Shown here: positions 12,490-20,637 of the stretch, one piece after another
How the letters are laid out: each line of letters begins with the position of its first letter
How positions within the stretch are numbered: position 1 is the first letter of the stretch
From: JAGLQQ01 sp043806135
GTDB lineage: Bacteria > Omnitrophota > Gorgyraeia > B26-G9
DNA: 29,988 nucleotides
Direction of reading: 5' to 3'
Assembly: GCA_043806135.1 (NCBI GenBank)
Contig: JAZDHG010000062.1
Coordinates: 1 to 29,988, forward strand
Notes under the pieces: model-generated
The model's input: only the letters and a program-made list of their open reading frames with translations
Databases searched by the model: none
Told to the model about the DNA's origin: nothing
Translations under genes and position numbers: made by a program

Positions 12490-14361
12490 ATGGATAAAGC
12501 AGTGTTGAATAGCCTCAAAAAAAAGTGCAGTCAGGAAAACATAAAAAAGTTGTCAGATTTAAATAACCCGGAAATAATGAAATTCATTGCGGAATATGTA
12601 GAGTTATGTAATCCGGATTCTGTGTTTGTCAGAACAGACGATGCTAAGGACGTCGAATATATTCGCAAAAGAGCCATAGAACTTAAAGAAGAGATAAAAT
12701 TGAATACAAAGGGCCACACGGTTCATTTTGACGGGATAAATGATCAGGGGCGTGACCCAAAAAACACAAGATTTTTTATGGTTAAAGGGGTAGAGTTCGG
12801 TTCGCACATTCATGCTATAGACAGGGAAAAAGGAGCGAGCGAAATAAGAGGTTTATTGAAAAACATTATGTCCGGAAAGCAGATGTATGTTGCTTTTTTG
12901 TGTCTGGGGCCTATAAATTCAGATTTTTCGATTTATGCTGTTCAATTAACTGATTCTGCTTATGTTGTCCATTCGGAAGATATCTTATACCGTCCGGGTT
13001 ATGAGGCGATTAAAAAAGACGGTAAGAAGAAAGGGTTTTTTAAATTTGTTCATTCAGCCGGAGAGCTGGAAAATAATAGAAGCAAAAATGTTGACGATAG
13101 AAGAGTATTTATTAATATTAATGAAGATATTGTATATAGTACCAATACTCAATATGCCGGGAATACTGTTGGTTTGAAAAAATTGGCATTAAGATTAGCA
13201 ATTAATAAGGCAGATAAAGAAGGCTGGTTAGCTGAACATATGTTTATAATGAAAGTACACGGCTCTAAAAACAGAAAAACTTATTTTACGGGAGCATATC
13301 CGAGTTCTTGCGGTAAAACATCAACATGTATGGTTGAAGGAGAGAATATAGTTGGTGACGATATTGCTTTTTTGCGTAAAAGAAACAATAGTATTTTTGC
13401 GGTTAATGTGGAACGCGGGATATTTGGGATTATAAAAGATGTTAATCCTGAGGATGATTTGAAAATATGGAATGTTTTAAATAATCCGGGTGAAGTTATT
13501 GTCTCTAATGTTTTGATTAAAGATGGGAAAGCTTATTGGCAGGGAGATGGCCGACCGGTACCGAAAGAGGGAATCAATTTCTCAGGACAATGGAAAAAAG
13601 GCAATCTGGATTCTTCAGAAAAACCGATAGATCATGCGCATAATAATGCCCGGTATACAATTAGGCTCAGTGATTTAGATAATTGCGATAAATCTTTGGA
13701 AAGCCCGGACGGAGTGCCTGTGCGAGGCATAATTTATGGAGGCAGAGATTCTGATACCTGGGTGCCGGTTTTTCAAAGTTTTGACTGGGATCATGGAGTT
13801 GTCTGTATTGCCAGTTCGTTGGAATCAGAGACTACTTCAGCTACTTTAGGAAAGGAAGGAGTGCGTAAGTTTAACCTCATGGCAAACCTGGAATTTCTTT
13901 CTATCCCTATAGGAAAATATATCCATAATCATCTTGATTTTGCTAAGGGATTAGAGTCGGTTCCCATAATTTTTGGCGTTAATTATTTTATTAAAGATAA
14001 AAACGGCCAATATTTGAGCGGAATGCATGACAAACGGGTATGGTTAAAATGGATGGAATTACGCATTCACAATGATGTGGGTGCGATCACTACTCCCATA
14101 GGCATGATACCGCGCTATAATGATTTAAAGCGCTTGTTTAAAGAGGTTTTGAAAACAGATTATACTGAGCGCTTATACAATGAGCAGTTCAAGATCCGCA
14201 TACCGGAAAATCTACAGAAGATAGAGCGTATATTTGAACTATATGAAAGCAATGTTATTGATATACCGGACATGGTATTTGCTAAACTGGATGGACAGCG
14301 CAAGCGGCTGGAGGCATTGAAATCTAAAATTGGTGATTATGTAATTCCGGATCAATTGTAA
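12490..14361 (+). CDS. pckG: phosphoenolpyruvate carboxykinase (GTP)
   Basis: 623 residues. It interconverts oxaloacetate plus GTP with PEP, CO2 and GDP. The nucleotide loop reads AYPSSCGKTSTCM (family: FPSACGKTN), containing the reactive Cys, and VGDDIAFL is the second metal/kinase motif. SFDWDHGV and FGVNYFIKDKNGQYL then GAITTPIGMIP correspond to the C-terminal nucleotide-binding part. Overall length matches GTP-type enzymes (about 600-620), not ATP-type ones (about 530), though the sequence is divergent. ATG 12490 is best placed behind AGGAGG; GTG 12487 is too close. The gene is preceded by hairpins A and B and followed three bases after its stop by the second copy of A. Confidence 0.9.
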   Translation: MDKAVLNSLKKKCSQENIKKLSDLNNPEIMKFIAEYVELCNPDSVFVRTDDAKDVEYIRKRAIELKEEIKLNTKGHTVHFDGINDQGRDPKNTRFFMVKGVEFGSHIHAIDREKGASEIRGLLKNIMSGKQMYVAFLCLGPINSDFSIYAVQLTDSAYVVHSEDILYRPGYEAIKKDGKKKGFFKFVHSAGELENNRSKNVDDRRVFININEDIVYSTNTQYAGNTVGLKKLALRLAINKADKEGWLAEHMFIMKVHGSKNRKTYFTGAYPSSCGKTSTCMVEGENIVGDDIAFLRKRNNSIFAVNVERGIFGIIKDVNPEDDLKIWNVLNNPGEVIVSNVLIKDGKAYWQGDGRPVPKEGINFSGQWKKGNLDSSEKPIDHAHNNARYTIRLSDLDNCDKSLESPDGVPVRGIIYGGRDSDTWVPVFQSFDWDHGVVCIASSLESETTSATLGKEGVRKFNLMANLEFLSIPIGKYIHNHLDFAKGLESVPIIFGVNYFIKDKNGQYLSGMHDKRVWLKWMELRIHNDVGAITTPIGMIPRYNDLKRLFKEVLKTDYTERLYNEQFKIRIPENLQKIERIFELYESNVIDIPDMVFAKLDGQRKRLEALKSKIGDYVIPDQL

Positions 14362-14363
14362 TA

Positions 14364-14403
14364 TCAAGACATCCTATAACTAGGAAGCATTAGGATGTCT
14401 TGA
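14364..14403 (+). promoter_or_regulatory. repeated hairpin A, copy 2 (between pckG and purC)
   Basis: A 13-bp perfect stem: TCAAGACATCCTA (14364-14376) against TAGGATGTCTTGA (14391-14403) over a 14-base loop. It starts two bases after the pckG stop codon. The core is shared with copy 1 at 12322-12358. The stem is longer here and also lacks a proper U-tract. Confidence 0.68.
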
Positions 14404-14427
14404 TTCTAGAAATTAAAAACTCGATCA

Positions 14428-14470
14428 CAGGTATAATCCAGTTTATGCCTGAGGATTATACCTGGGGAGG
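14428..14470 (+). promoter_or_regulatory. repeated hairpin B, copy 2, plus Shine-Dalgarno of purC
   Basis: CAGGTATAATCC (14428-14439) pairs perfectly with GGATTATACCTG (14453-14464) over AGTTTATGCCTGA. GGGGAGG ends at 14470 and overlaps the last pair of the stem; ATG 14475 is four bases on. Ten stem pairs are identical to copy 1, and both loops fit AGnTnATGnnTGA. Confidence 0.72.
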
Positions 14471-14474
14471 TTTT

Positions 14475-15359
14475 ATGAGCACGAATGCATTAACATCCAT
14501 TGACTTAGAAGGAGTGAAATTTTTTAAGCGCGGAAAAGTAAGAGAAATTTATGATCTTGACGATAAACTTTTAATAATATCATCGGACAGGATTTCCTGC
14601 TTTGATGTTATTCTGCCGACGCCTATACCCGGAAAAGGTGAAGTGCTTACAAAGGTCTCTGAATTCTGGTTCAATTTTACCAAGGATATTATACCTAATC
14701 ATCTGATCACTGCAGATGCGGAAAAATTTCCTAAGGAATTAGCTCAGTACAAAGAGATTCTCAGGGGCCGCTCAATGCTTGTGAAAAAAGCAGAGCCTTT
14801 GCCTGTGGAATGTGTGGTTCGAGGATATCTGTCAGGTTCAGGCTGGAAGGATTATCAGAAAACCGGAGCTATTTGCTCAATTAAACTCCCTGTTGGATTG
14901 AAAGAATCCGATAAACTTCCTGAGGTGATTTTTACGCCTTCAACAAAAGCAGAAGTCGGGCATGATGAGAACGTTTCCGAGGATTACATACGGAGCAAGA
15001 TAGGCAATGAAACCACGGATAAATTGAAAGAGATCAGTATTGCTCTTTACAAGAAAGCTCGCGATTATGCCGAAGAAAATGGTATAATTATAGCGGATAC
15101 AAAATTTGAGTTCGGGAAACTTGGCGATGAGATCATTCTTATTGATGAGATTTTAACCCCGGATTCCTCCCGGTTTTGGCCGCTGGATCAATATTCCCCT
15201 GGCAAAGGACAACCCAGCTTTGACAAGCAATTTGTGCGGGATTATCTTGAGACACTTGACTGGAATAAAACACCGCCTGGACCGAAACTACCGGATGAAA
15301 TTGTATTTAAAACAAAAAATAAGTATTTACAGGCGCTCAAAATTTTAACCAAAAGTTAA
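14475..15359 (+). CDS. purC: phosphoribosylaminoimidazole-succinocarboxamide (SAICAR) synthase
   Basis: 294 residues. It joins aspartate to CAIR using ATP in purine biosynthesis. Motifs seen: RGKVREIYDL near 19-28, SSDRISCFDVILPTPIPGKG, AEPLPVECVVRGYLSGSGW, FTPSTKAEVGHDENVS, ADTKFEFG and DEILTPDSSRFWP. Length fits the longer SAICAR synthase class (about 290-300 residues). ATG 14475 has a strong ribosome site; an in-frame ATG at 14445 would start inside the loop of hairpin B and add MPEDYTWGGF, which is not part of the family. The other purine gene here, purN, is 6 kb away in another operon. Confidence 0.95.
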   Translation: MSTNALTSIDLEGVKFFKRGKVREIYDLDDKLLIISSDRISCFDVILPTPIPGKGEVLTKVSEFWFNFTKDIIPNHLITADAEKFPKELAQYKEILRGRSMLVKKAEPLPVECVVRGYLSGSGWKDYQKTGAICSIKLPVGLKESDKLPEVIFTPSTKAEVGHDENVSEDYIRSKIGNETTDKLKEISIALYKKARDYAEENGIIIADTKFEFGKLGDEIILIDEILTPDSSRFWPLDQYSPGKGQPSFDKQFVRDYLETLDWNKTPPGPKLPDEIVFKTKNKYLQALKILTKS

Positions 15360-15383
15360 AACATCAACTTGATGAGATGAAGC

Positions 15384-15719
15384 ATGAAAAAAAATATTGA
15401 TAGATGCTGGGAGCATATGCGATGCGCTGAAGAACGTACCTGTCCTGCTTATCCGGATAAAGGAGAAATATGCTGGGAAATAGCAGGAACCATGCGTGAT
15501 AATGAAGCGGAAAAAAGGCTTGAAAAACAGGCAAAAATCGCCCGTCAGGAAGGCAGAGATATGACTGAGCAGGAGATGCTTTTACTGCATCCGTCAAAAG
15601 CGGAAAAACTTTGCAAGTATATTGAACGCTTTGGGTCTTGTAAATGCTGTCCTTATTATCAGTATGTGGAAAACATGAAGAAAGAAAGGTCGATTAGAAA
15701 AGATTTTGATGCTTTCTAA
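15384..15719 (+). CDS. small cysteine-rich protein resembling two-CW-domain proteins
   Basis: 111 residues with eight Cys. The N-terminal part reads CWEHMRC, then CPAYPDKGEICWEIAGT (Cys8, 14, 20, 30), and the C-terminal part CKYIERFGSCKCCPYYQ (Cys77, 86, 88, 89). A charged helical linker joins them. The paired CW-type cysteine pattern and PAYP..G..CW are typical of short proteins annotated as two-CW domain, seen mostly in anaerobes (family recall, not searched). A metal or iron-sulfur site is likely. It follows purC by 24 bases. Its stop overlaps, tail to tail, the maf stop on the other strand. Confidence 0.65.
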   Translation: MKKNIDRCWEHMRCAEERTCPAYPDKGEICWEIAGTMRDNEAEKRLEKQAKIARQEGRDMTEQEMLLLHPSKAEKLCKYIERFGSCKCCPYYQYVENMKKERSIRKDFDAF

Positions 15720-16303
15720 TTGTTAGGTTTTAAACTTTTCATTTTTATATTGAATTCCATTAGGATGCGGCCTAACTTATCAATAGGAAGCCCGACCACA
15801 TTGTAAAAATCCCCTTCGATCTTTTTGATCAGCATATCTGATTTTTCTTGGACAGCGTATGCTCCGGCTTTGTCGTGATTTTTCCTGGAAAATGTGTTTA
15901 TCTGCCGGGAGGATAATTTTCGGGCGAAAACCGTTGTTTTTTCTATGTCTACGATGCGTATGTTTTCTTTTGTGTCAATCACTGCGATTGCTGTAAAAAC
16001 AAAGTGTTTGGTTCCACTGAGCGCAGAAAGCATCACTCGCGCCTCGCGCCTATTTTTTGGTTTTCCATATATTCTATTATTATGAACAACTATCGTATCT
16101 GCGGCGATTACTATGGCATTGCCTTGTAAGGAGGCTACATTTTCTGCTTTAGATAATGCCAGGGTGATGCAGTAGTGCTCAACCGAGAGGCAGGTATTTC
16201 TGCCTTCCCTGATATTGCTCGGCTGAACACTTATATTAAGGCCTGCTTTTTCTAAGAGCTCTTTGCGGCGGGGAGATGCCGAAGCAAGAATAATCTTTTT
16301 CAT
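15716..16303 (-). CDS. maf: Maf-family nucleoside triphosphate pyrophosphatase
   Basis: 195 residues. The start KKIILASASPRRKELLEKAGL is the Maf signature with SxSPRR; AADTIV holds the catalytic Asp69; GKPKNRREARVML, SGTKHFVFTA and KAGAYAVQEKSD follow in family order. Maf proteins hydrolyse non-canonical or canonical NTPs to NMPs, and some affect septum formation (family knowledge). The ATG overlaps the stop of the upstream ppiD-like gene (both minus strand), so the two are coupled. The 3' end overlaps by two bases the end of the convergent cysteine-rich gene. Confidence 0.95.
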   Translation of the reverse strand: MKKIILASASPRRKELLEKAGLNISVQPSNIREGRNTCLSVEHYCITLALSKAENVASLQGNAIVIAADTIVVHNNRIYGKPKNRREARVMLSALSGTKHFVFTAIAVIDTKENIRIVDIEKTTVFARKLSSRQINTFSRKNHDKAGAYAVQEKSDMLIKKIEGDFYNVVGLPIDKLGRILMEFNIKMKSLKPNN

Positions 16304-17907
16304 TGCCGGGTTTCTTTATCAAGATAACTTTGAGCGTTTGCTTTAAGTTTAATTGTCTCAAACCAGTTATTTAGAAATTCTGCTTTTTTTATGTTTAGTA
16401 CTTTTTTTGAGTAGTCTGCTTTTTGTTCATTGAATTTAGCCATATCTAAGGGGTTGATTCCATTCAAGCTTATTATACAAAACCCTAATTGAGTTTTTAT
16501 CGGAGCTGAGAGCTCATCTTTATTTAGTTTAAAAGCAGCCTCGGCAAATTCTTTGCTAAAGCCGAGTGCAGGAATGTATCCTGTACGGGCAATATTATCT
16601 GCTTCTTTTACTGTAAAGCCTAACTCCTCAGATGCCTCTTTAAAACTAATGTTCTTTTTCTTTATAATGTTAAGAAGCTCCGAGCGTATTTGCTCGCCTT
16701 TTTGCCGGGCAAGTTCCTGAGATTGCGCTTCAATGTAGAGCTTTTCAACTTCATTTTTTACATCAAGAAAATCGGGTATATAAGGCTCGATCTTCTTGAT
16801 AGGCTTTAGAATGAAAAAAGCGGTTGGAGTTTGTATCACCTGACTTACCTCGCCTACTTTTAAGGAGAAGGCTGTTTTTATAAACGGAAAACTCAGACCT
16901 ATATCTGGTATTGTGTCAAACATTGTAAAAGGGCCTGTTTCTTTAGCGATAAGATCAAACTCTTTGGCTATATCATCAAAACTTACATCTCCATATAACT
17001 TATTCATAATAGTTCTTGAAAGACCTGAAGCACGGCTGATCATCTCTTTTTCCAGTAATTTATCCTTTATTGATTCAGATGCCTGTTCCAGGGTTTTATA
17101 CTCAACAGGAGATTCTTTTTGGGTGACATCTTTTTCAACTTTGAACTCATTTTTATTACTTTCGTAATATTTTCCTATGCGCTCATCTGTAATCTGAATC
17201 ATGTCTTTAAATTGCTCAAGCTTTATTTGTATATATTTAACGTTTACCTGTTCCTGCTTTCTGAATTTCTCTTTGCTGTTTTCATAATAACCCTTAAGAT
17301 CTTCTTCCTTAATATTCAGCACTGCTTCCTGAAAGGATGAAGGTTCTATCAGTATGTAAGAGGCAGAGGCTTGTTCAAACTCCTGTCTATAGGCATTTTC
17401 AACTTCTTTATCACTTACGATAAGATCTTCGATTATTTTTTCCATCAGCTTGTTTATCATAATGGAATGGCGTATTCCGCTTTCAAATTCATCCGGTGTT
17501 TGCTGGAAAACGCGTGAAATGATCATGGTATAGTTTTCCGGAGCCAGCTTAGAAAATTTAAATATCGGCAGATTTTTTATAACTTCAAGCAATTCCTTAT
17601 TGTTTACTTTTATCTTTTCTTTTTTTGCTTCATGAAGGATGATCAAGCGTGTCCAGGTTTGCTCATCAATGTTGGCATATTGTTCAGACTGCTCTCCGTA
17701 GCGCATCTTGAGATCATTATGAACGGCATGCTTTTCCAGTGCGAAATCACTCCAGGAAACTTTCTCGTTGAAAATTTTACCGGCAAATCCGCTTTGCCTG
17801 TTTTTTACTGCACTGCCGATATTCCAAATAACAAAAGCCGGTACAATAAAAATTGCAATGACCCACATAATTGTTTTAGTGTATTTTCTCAAATTTTTAA
17901 AAACCAT
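16300..17907 (-). CDS. PpiD/SurA-like membrane-anchored periplasmic chaperone
   Basis: 535 residues. A short basic N-terminus is followed by one membrane helix (about 12-32), then a SurA-N-like helical region (to about 230) and a C-terminal part with parvulin-like segments: FSLKVGEVSQVIQTPTAFFILKPIKKIEP near 355-385, and a second PALGFSKEFAEAAFKLNKDELSAPIKTQLGFCIISL near 470-505. This is the PpiD layout: inner-membrane anchor, chaperone arms, peptidyl-prolyl isomerase-like domain. The catalytic residues of active parvulins are not clearly present, so it may be a chaperone only. The ATG has GGAGG nearby. A good promoter lies upstream, and maf follows in the same transcript. Confidence 0.85.
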   Translation of the reverse strand: MVFKNLRKYTKTIMWVIAIFIVPAFVIWNIGSAVKNRQSGFAGKIFNEKVSWSDFALEKHAVHNDLKMRYGEQSEQYANIDEQTWTRLIILHEAKKEKIKVNNKELLEVIKNLPIFKFSKLAPENYTMIISRVFQQTPDEFESGIRHSIMINKLMEKIIEDLIVSDKEVENAYRQEFEQASASYILIEPSSFQEAVLNIKEEDLKGYYENSKEKFRKQEQVNVKYIQIKLEQFKDMIQITDERIGKYYESNKNEFKVEKDVTQKESPVEYKTLEQASESIKDKLLEKEMISRASGLSRTIMNKLYGDVSFDDIAKEFDLIAKETGPFTMFDTIPDIGLSFPFIKTAFSLKVGEVSQVIQTPTAFFILKPIKKIEPYIPDFLDVKNEVEKLYIEAQSQELARQKGEQIRSELLNIIKKKNISFKEASEELGFTVKEADNIARTGYIPALGFSKEFAEAAFKLNKDELSAPIKTQLGFCIISLNGINPLDMAKFNEQKADYSKKVLNIKKAEFLNNWFETIKLKANAQSYLDKETRQ

Positions 17908-18000
17908 ATTTTCCTCCAGAAATTTTAGCTCTCAATGCCGCAAGTAAATTTTTCTGCGGTAAACAGATGAGGGCTGATAGTCTATTTTTAATGTTAATTC

Positions 18001-18029
18001 AGTATAACGAAAAATTCCTCATTTTGCAA
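18001..18029 (-). promoter_or_regulatory. promoter of the ppiD-like/maf operon
   Basis: Read on the minus strand: TTGCAA (18029-18024), 17-base spacer, TATACT (18006-18001). The start point would be near 17994, about 90 bases ahead of the ATG. A small stem CCGCA/TGCGG lies in the leader near 17939-17959. Confidence 0.72.
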
Positions 18030-18034
18030 ATTTT

Positions 18035-18063
18035 TTGACAAAAGATGAAAAATATGTTAATTT
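18035..18063 (+). promoter_or_regulatory. promoter of the URO-D-superfamily gene
   Basis: A perfect TTGACA (18035-18040), 17-base spacer, TAATTT (18058-18063). The -35 box is only five bases from the -35 of the divergent promoter. The start point near 18070 would leave almost no leader before ATG 18074. Confidence 0.6.
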
Positions 18064-18073
18064 TAATTTAATT

Positions 18074-19069
18074 ATGTTTGATGAAAAGCTGGAAAAAAGA
18101 ATAAAACTCGCTTTAAATTTTCAGGAGGCTGATCGTGTGCCAATCTGTGATTTTATTGATAGCCCGAAAGTTTTTCGATATTTTAGCCATCGCAAGGATA
18201 TTACAATAGAAGAAAAAGTAAAGGCGTATCATGGGCTTGGCATTGATGTTTGCTGGCAGTTTGAGAGGCGCAGAAATTACCGGCATGAAGGATTTCTGAA
18301 AAGACTGCAGAGATTTGCCCTGCGCAAGCCGAAAATGGAAGTTCTAAGTCGTAATGAACTCAATGAAGAGTTAGAGGACTTCGCTCAGCAGCAAGGGCTT
18401 TTTGCGCCCCATACTTATTTGGCTATGTCAGCGGAAGGTATTTTAAGTGTTGCCTATAAAACGCTTGGCTATGAGGAATTCTGCAAAAGAATGTATGTGG
18501 AATTGATCCAGATAGAGAGGCTGATCGACATATTTGCGGAAAATCTGTACCAGCGAGCGCTTCTGTTCGCTGATGCTGATCTAGGGCCGATATTTTTTAT
18601 TAAGGATGATATTGCCTATGATAAAGGTCTTATGTTTTCAAAGTTATTTTTAGAGCAGCAGTGGCTGCCGCGGATTCAAAAATCAATAGAGCCTCTTAAG
18701 CAAAAAGGAGTAAAGGTTATTCTACATTCGCGCGGGAATATTATAGATATAGTGGATCAGCTGATTGATTCCGGCATTGATGGTATTCACCCTATAGACC
18801 CTCTTTGCCGTATGGATATCGGTATTTTGAAGAAGACGTATGCAAAAAACCTGATTTTGTTCGGCAATATCGATGTAGCTGCATTTGATACAGTTCAAGC
18901 CATAGAAGAAAAGACAAAAAAATGTATTAAAAATGCTTCTTTTGATGGAGGCCATTTTTTAGGCTCTGTTAAAGGTATTGGAAAGAGTTTAAATCTGCAA
19001 GAAGTTTTTGCCTTTTTTACCTCACTCAAGGAATACGGAAAATATAACCATCCTGAAAATCAAGTCTAG
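18074..19069 (+). CDS. uroporphyrinogen decarboxylase superfamily protein (MtaA/MtbA-like), function unknown
   Basis: 331 residues from ATG 18074. The TIM-barrel features of URO-D and related cobamide methyltransferases are visible: RIKLALNFQEADRVPICDF at the start, FFIKDDIAYDKGLMFS, VILHSRGNIIDIVDQLIDSGIDGIHPIDP near the centre, and a final LILFGNIDVAAF. Many bacterial members of this superfamily act in methyl transfer and not in haem synthesis (family knowledge); no corrinoid or haem genes are nearby. A TTG in frame at 18035 is more likely the promoter -35. There is no Shine-Dalgarno site, consistent with a very short leader. Confidence 0.8.
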   Translation: MFDEKLEKRIKLALNFQEADRVPICDFIDSPKVFRYFSHRKDITIEEKVKAYHGLGIDVCWQFERRRNYRHEGFLKRLQRFALRKPKMEVLSRNELNEELEDFAQQQGLFAPHTYLAMSAEGILSVAYKTLGYEEFCKRMYVELIQIERLIDIFAENLYQRALLFADADLGPIFFIKDDIAYDKGLMFSKLFLEQQWLPRIQKSIEPLKQKGVKVILHSRGNIIDIVDQLIDSGIDGIHPIDPLCRMDIGILKKTYAKNLILFGNIDVAAFDTVQAIEEKTKKCIKNASFDGGHFLGSVKGIGKSLNLQEVFAFFTSLKEYGKYNHPENQV

Positions 19070-19110
19070 TTTATCTCAATAACATCATATATAGCAACAA
19101 TTTAAATAAT

Positions 19111-19139
19111 TTGTAAAAACTTTTATAATGTGTTATACT
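19111..19139 (+). promoter_or_regulatory. promoter of the lytic transglycosylase gene
   Basis: TTGTAA (19111-19116), 17-base spacer, TATACT (19134-19139) preceded by TGT (extended -10). A perfect TATAAT at 19124-19129 with TTTAAA 17 bases upstream is an overlapping alternative. Confidence 0.6.
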
Positions 19140-19158
19140 ATATATAGGGGGTGGAGGA

Positions 19159-19197
19159 ATGCGCCGGTCAATATATAGCGTAAAACGGAGAAATTAA
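19159..19197 (+). CDS. possible 12-codon leader peptide overlapping the transglycosylase start
   Basis: ATG 19159 opens MRRSIYSVKRRN, whose TAA overlaps the transglycosylase ATG by one base (TAATG). GGAGG sits one base before it, closer than normal, so translation is doubtful. If real, it could couple translation. Confidence 0.2.
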   Translation: MRRSIYSVKRRN

Positions 19198-19748
19198 TGG
19201 TTTTTTTGTCTAAACTTATTAAATTGATTATAAAACTAATTAAAATTATACGAATTACTGTTATTGCTGTTTTTTTTGCTCTAATTATTAGTTTGAGCTT
19301 TTTGCCTTTTCTTTATGCTGATAATCTAAAAGAGGTTATTGACGCAGTTTCTAGAAATTACCAGATCCCAGCAGAACTAATATATAAGGTAATAGAAGCA
19401 GAAAGCAGTTTTAATCCATACGCTGTTAGCCAGGCAGATGCACGCGGTTTGATGCAAATTACACGGCCTACATGGGATTGGATATGCCAGGATTTTTTGC
19501 ATGTTTCCTGGTCTTTTGACAAGGATTCATTTAACAGTGTTAAAAATATTATTGTGGGAACTAGATTCCTGGCCTGGATAAAGGATTATCTTAATAAATA
19601 TAAGAATGAATTGAACGCAACGCCGGATGATTTACTTCTGGCCTGCTATAATGCCGGACCGGGTACGGTGAAAAAATACGGATTTCGAGTTCCCCCATTT
19701 GAAGAAACCCAAAATTATGTGAATAAGATTAACGCAGATCTTAGATGA
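19197..19748 (+). CDS. soluble-lytic-transglycosylase-like peptidoglycan enzyme (SLT domain)
   Basis: 183 residues. A long N-terminal hydrophobic stretch (about 18-40) ends at FLYADN and serves as signal or anchor. The SLT domain has the catalytic Glu69 in IEAESSFNPYAVS, GLMQIT at 84-89, and YNAGPGTVKKYG. It cleaves glycan strands to 1,6-anhydromuramyl products in the periplasm (family knowledge). The length is close to a minimal single-domain enzyme. GGAG lies seven bases before ATG 19197. It is likely transcribed alone; 191 bases without clear signals separate it from rsmI. Confidence 0.92.
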   Translation: MVFLSKLIKLIIKLIKIIRITVIAVFFALIISLSFLPFLYADNLKEVIDAVSRNYQIPAELIYKVIEAESSFNPYAVSQADARGLMQITRPTWDWICQDFLHVSWSFDKDSFNSVKNIIVGTRFLAWIKDYLNKYKNELNATPDDLLLACYNAGPGTVKKYGFRVPPFEETQNYVNKINADLR

Positions 19749-19939
19749 TCAATGCCCCCACTTGTCTGCTGCTTTGTCTGCAATGTCCTGATAAACAATG
19801 AGTTATAAAAATAGTGGCTTTAATTTTTTTCTTATGGTAAAATAAAGTTGGTAAATACATGCCGGCTAAAGTCTTTTTCTGAAAAATGTCGCTAGTCAAA
19901 TTTATTAGATATCAAAATAATAATTGAATTTTAAATGAA

Positions 19940-20617
19940 ATGTTATATAATATAAATTCTGGATGTCTTTATATTGTTTCTACACCGATAGGCAACCTGA
20001 GAGATATTACCTTCAGAGCAGTAGATGTTTTATCGGCTGTGGATATAATCGCTTGCGAAGATACACGCCGCACACAGATTTTATTGACTAAATATGAAAT
20101 AAAGAAACAATTAGTCAGTTACTTTGAATATAATAAATTAAAACGGATTGATTTTATTATTCGCTCTTTGAAGGAAGGTAAAAGTATTGCATTGGTCTCT
20201 GATGCGGGAACTCCTGGAATCTCTGATCCTGGGGCAAGTTTAATAAAAAGAGCTATTGAAGAAAACATCAAGGTTGAATCCATCCCGGGTGCCTCAGCGG
20301 TGCTTACAGCTTTAACGGTTTCCGGGCTGCCTATGCATAAGTTTACTTATGCGGGGTTTTTGCCTGTTAAATCCGGCGCAAGGAAAAAGGCGCTGCAGCA
20401 ATTAAAAGCAGAAGAAAAGACAGTGGTAATATATGAAGCACCGCATAGGCTTATTAAAACGCTTCTTGATATTAAGGAAATTTTCGGCAATAGTAATATT
20501 GTTATAGCGCGAGAGCTGACAAAAATGTTTGAAGAAATCCTGCGCCTTAATATTGAAGAAGCGATAAATCATTTCAAAGATAAGAAGCCGAAAGGCGAAT
20601 TCGTGATAGTTATTTAG
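19940..20617 (+). CDS. rsmI: 16S rRNA (cytidine-1402 2'-O)-methyltransferase
   Basis: 225 residues. The family start LYIVSTPIGNLRDIT is at about 10-24, then CEDTRRTQILLTKYEI, SDAGTPGISDPGASL, PGASAVLTALTVSGLP, FLPVKSGARKKAL, YEAPHRL and ARELTKMFEE: the complete RsmI core. It 2'-O-methylates C1402 in the decoding centre using SAM. It is shorter than E. coli RsmI (286), lacking the C-terminal extension, as in several bacteria. ATG 19940 gives a short MLYNINSG lead but has no obvious ribosome site; a TATAAT lies inside the first codons. A receiver-domain gene follows after 20 bases. Confidence 0.93.
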   Translation: MLYNINSGCLYIVSTPIGNLRDITFRAVDVLSAVDIIACEDTRRTQILLTKYEIKKQLVSYFEYNKLKRIDFIIRSLKEGKSIALVSDAGTPGISDPGASLIKRAIEENIKVESIPGASAVLTALTVSGLPMHKFTYAGFLPVKSGARKKALQQLKAEEKTVVIYEAPHRLIKTLLDIKEIFGNSNIVIARELTKMFEEILRLNIEEAINHFKDKKPKGEFVIVI

Positions 20618-20637
20618 ACAATCAAGGAGGCAGAGCA

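Noticed and set aside
18035..18073. N-terminal extension of the URO-D-like protein from TTG 18035
   Set aside because: The TTGACA is better explained as a -35 box, and homologous sequence begins after ATG 18074.
19946..19951. TATAAT with TTGAAT 16 bases upstream, at the start of rsmI
   Set aside because: A transcript from it would begin after the rsmI ATG, and no in-frame start follows before the conserved LYIVSTPIGNL motif.
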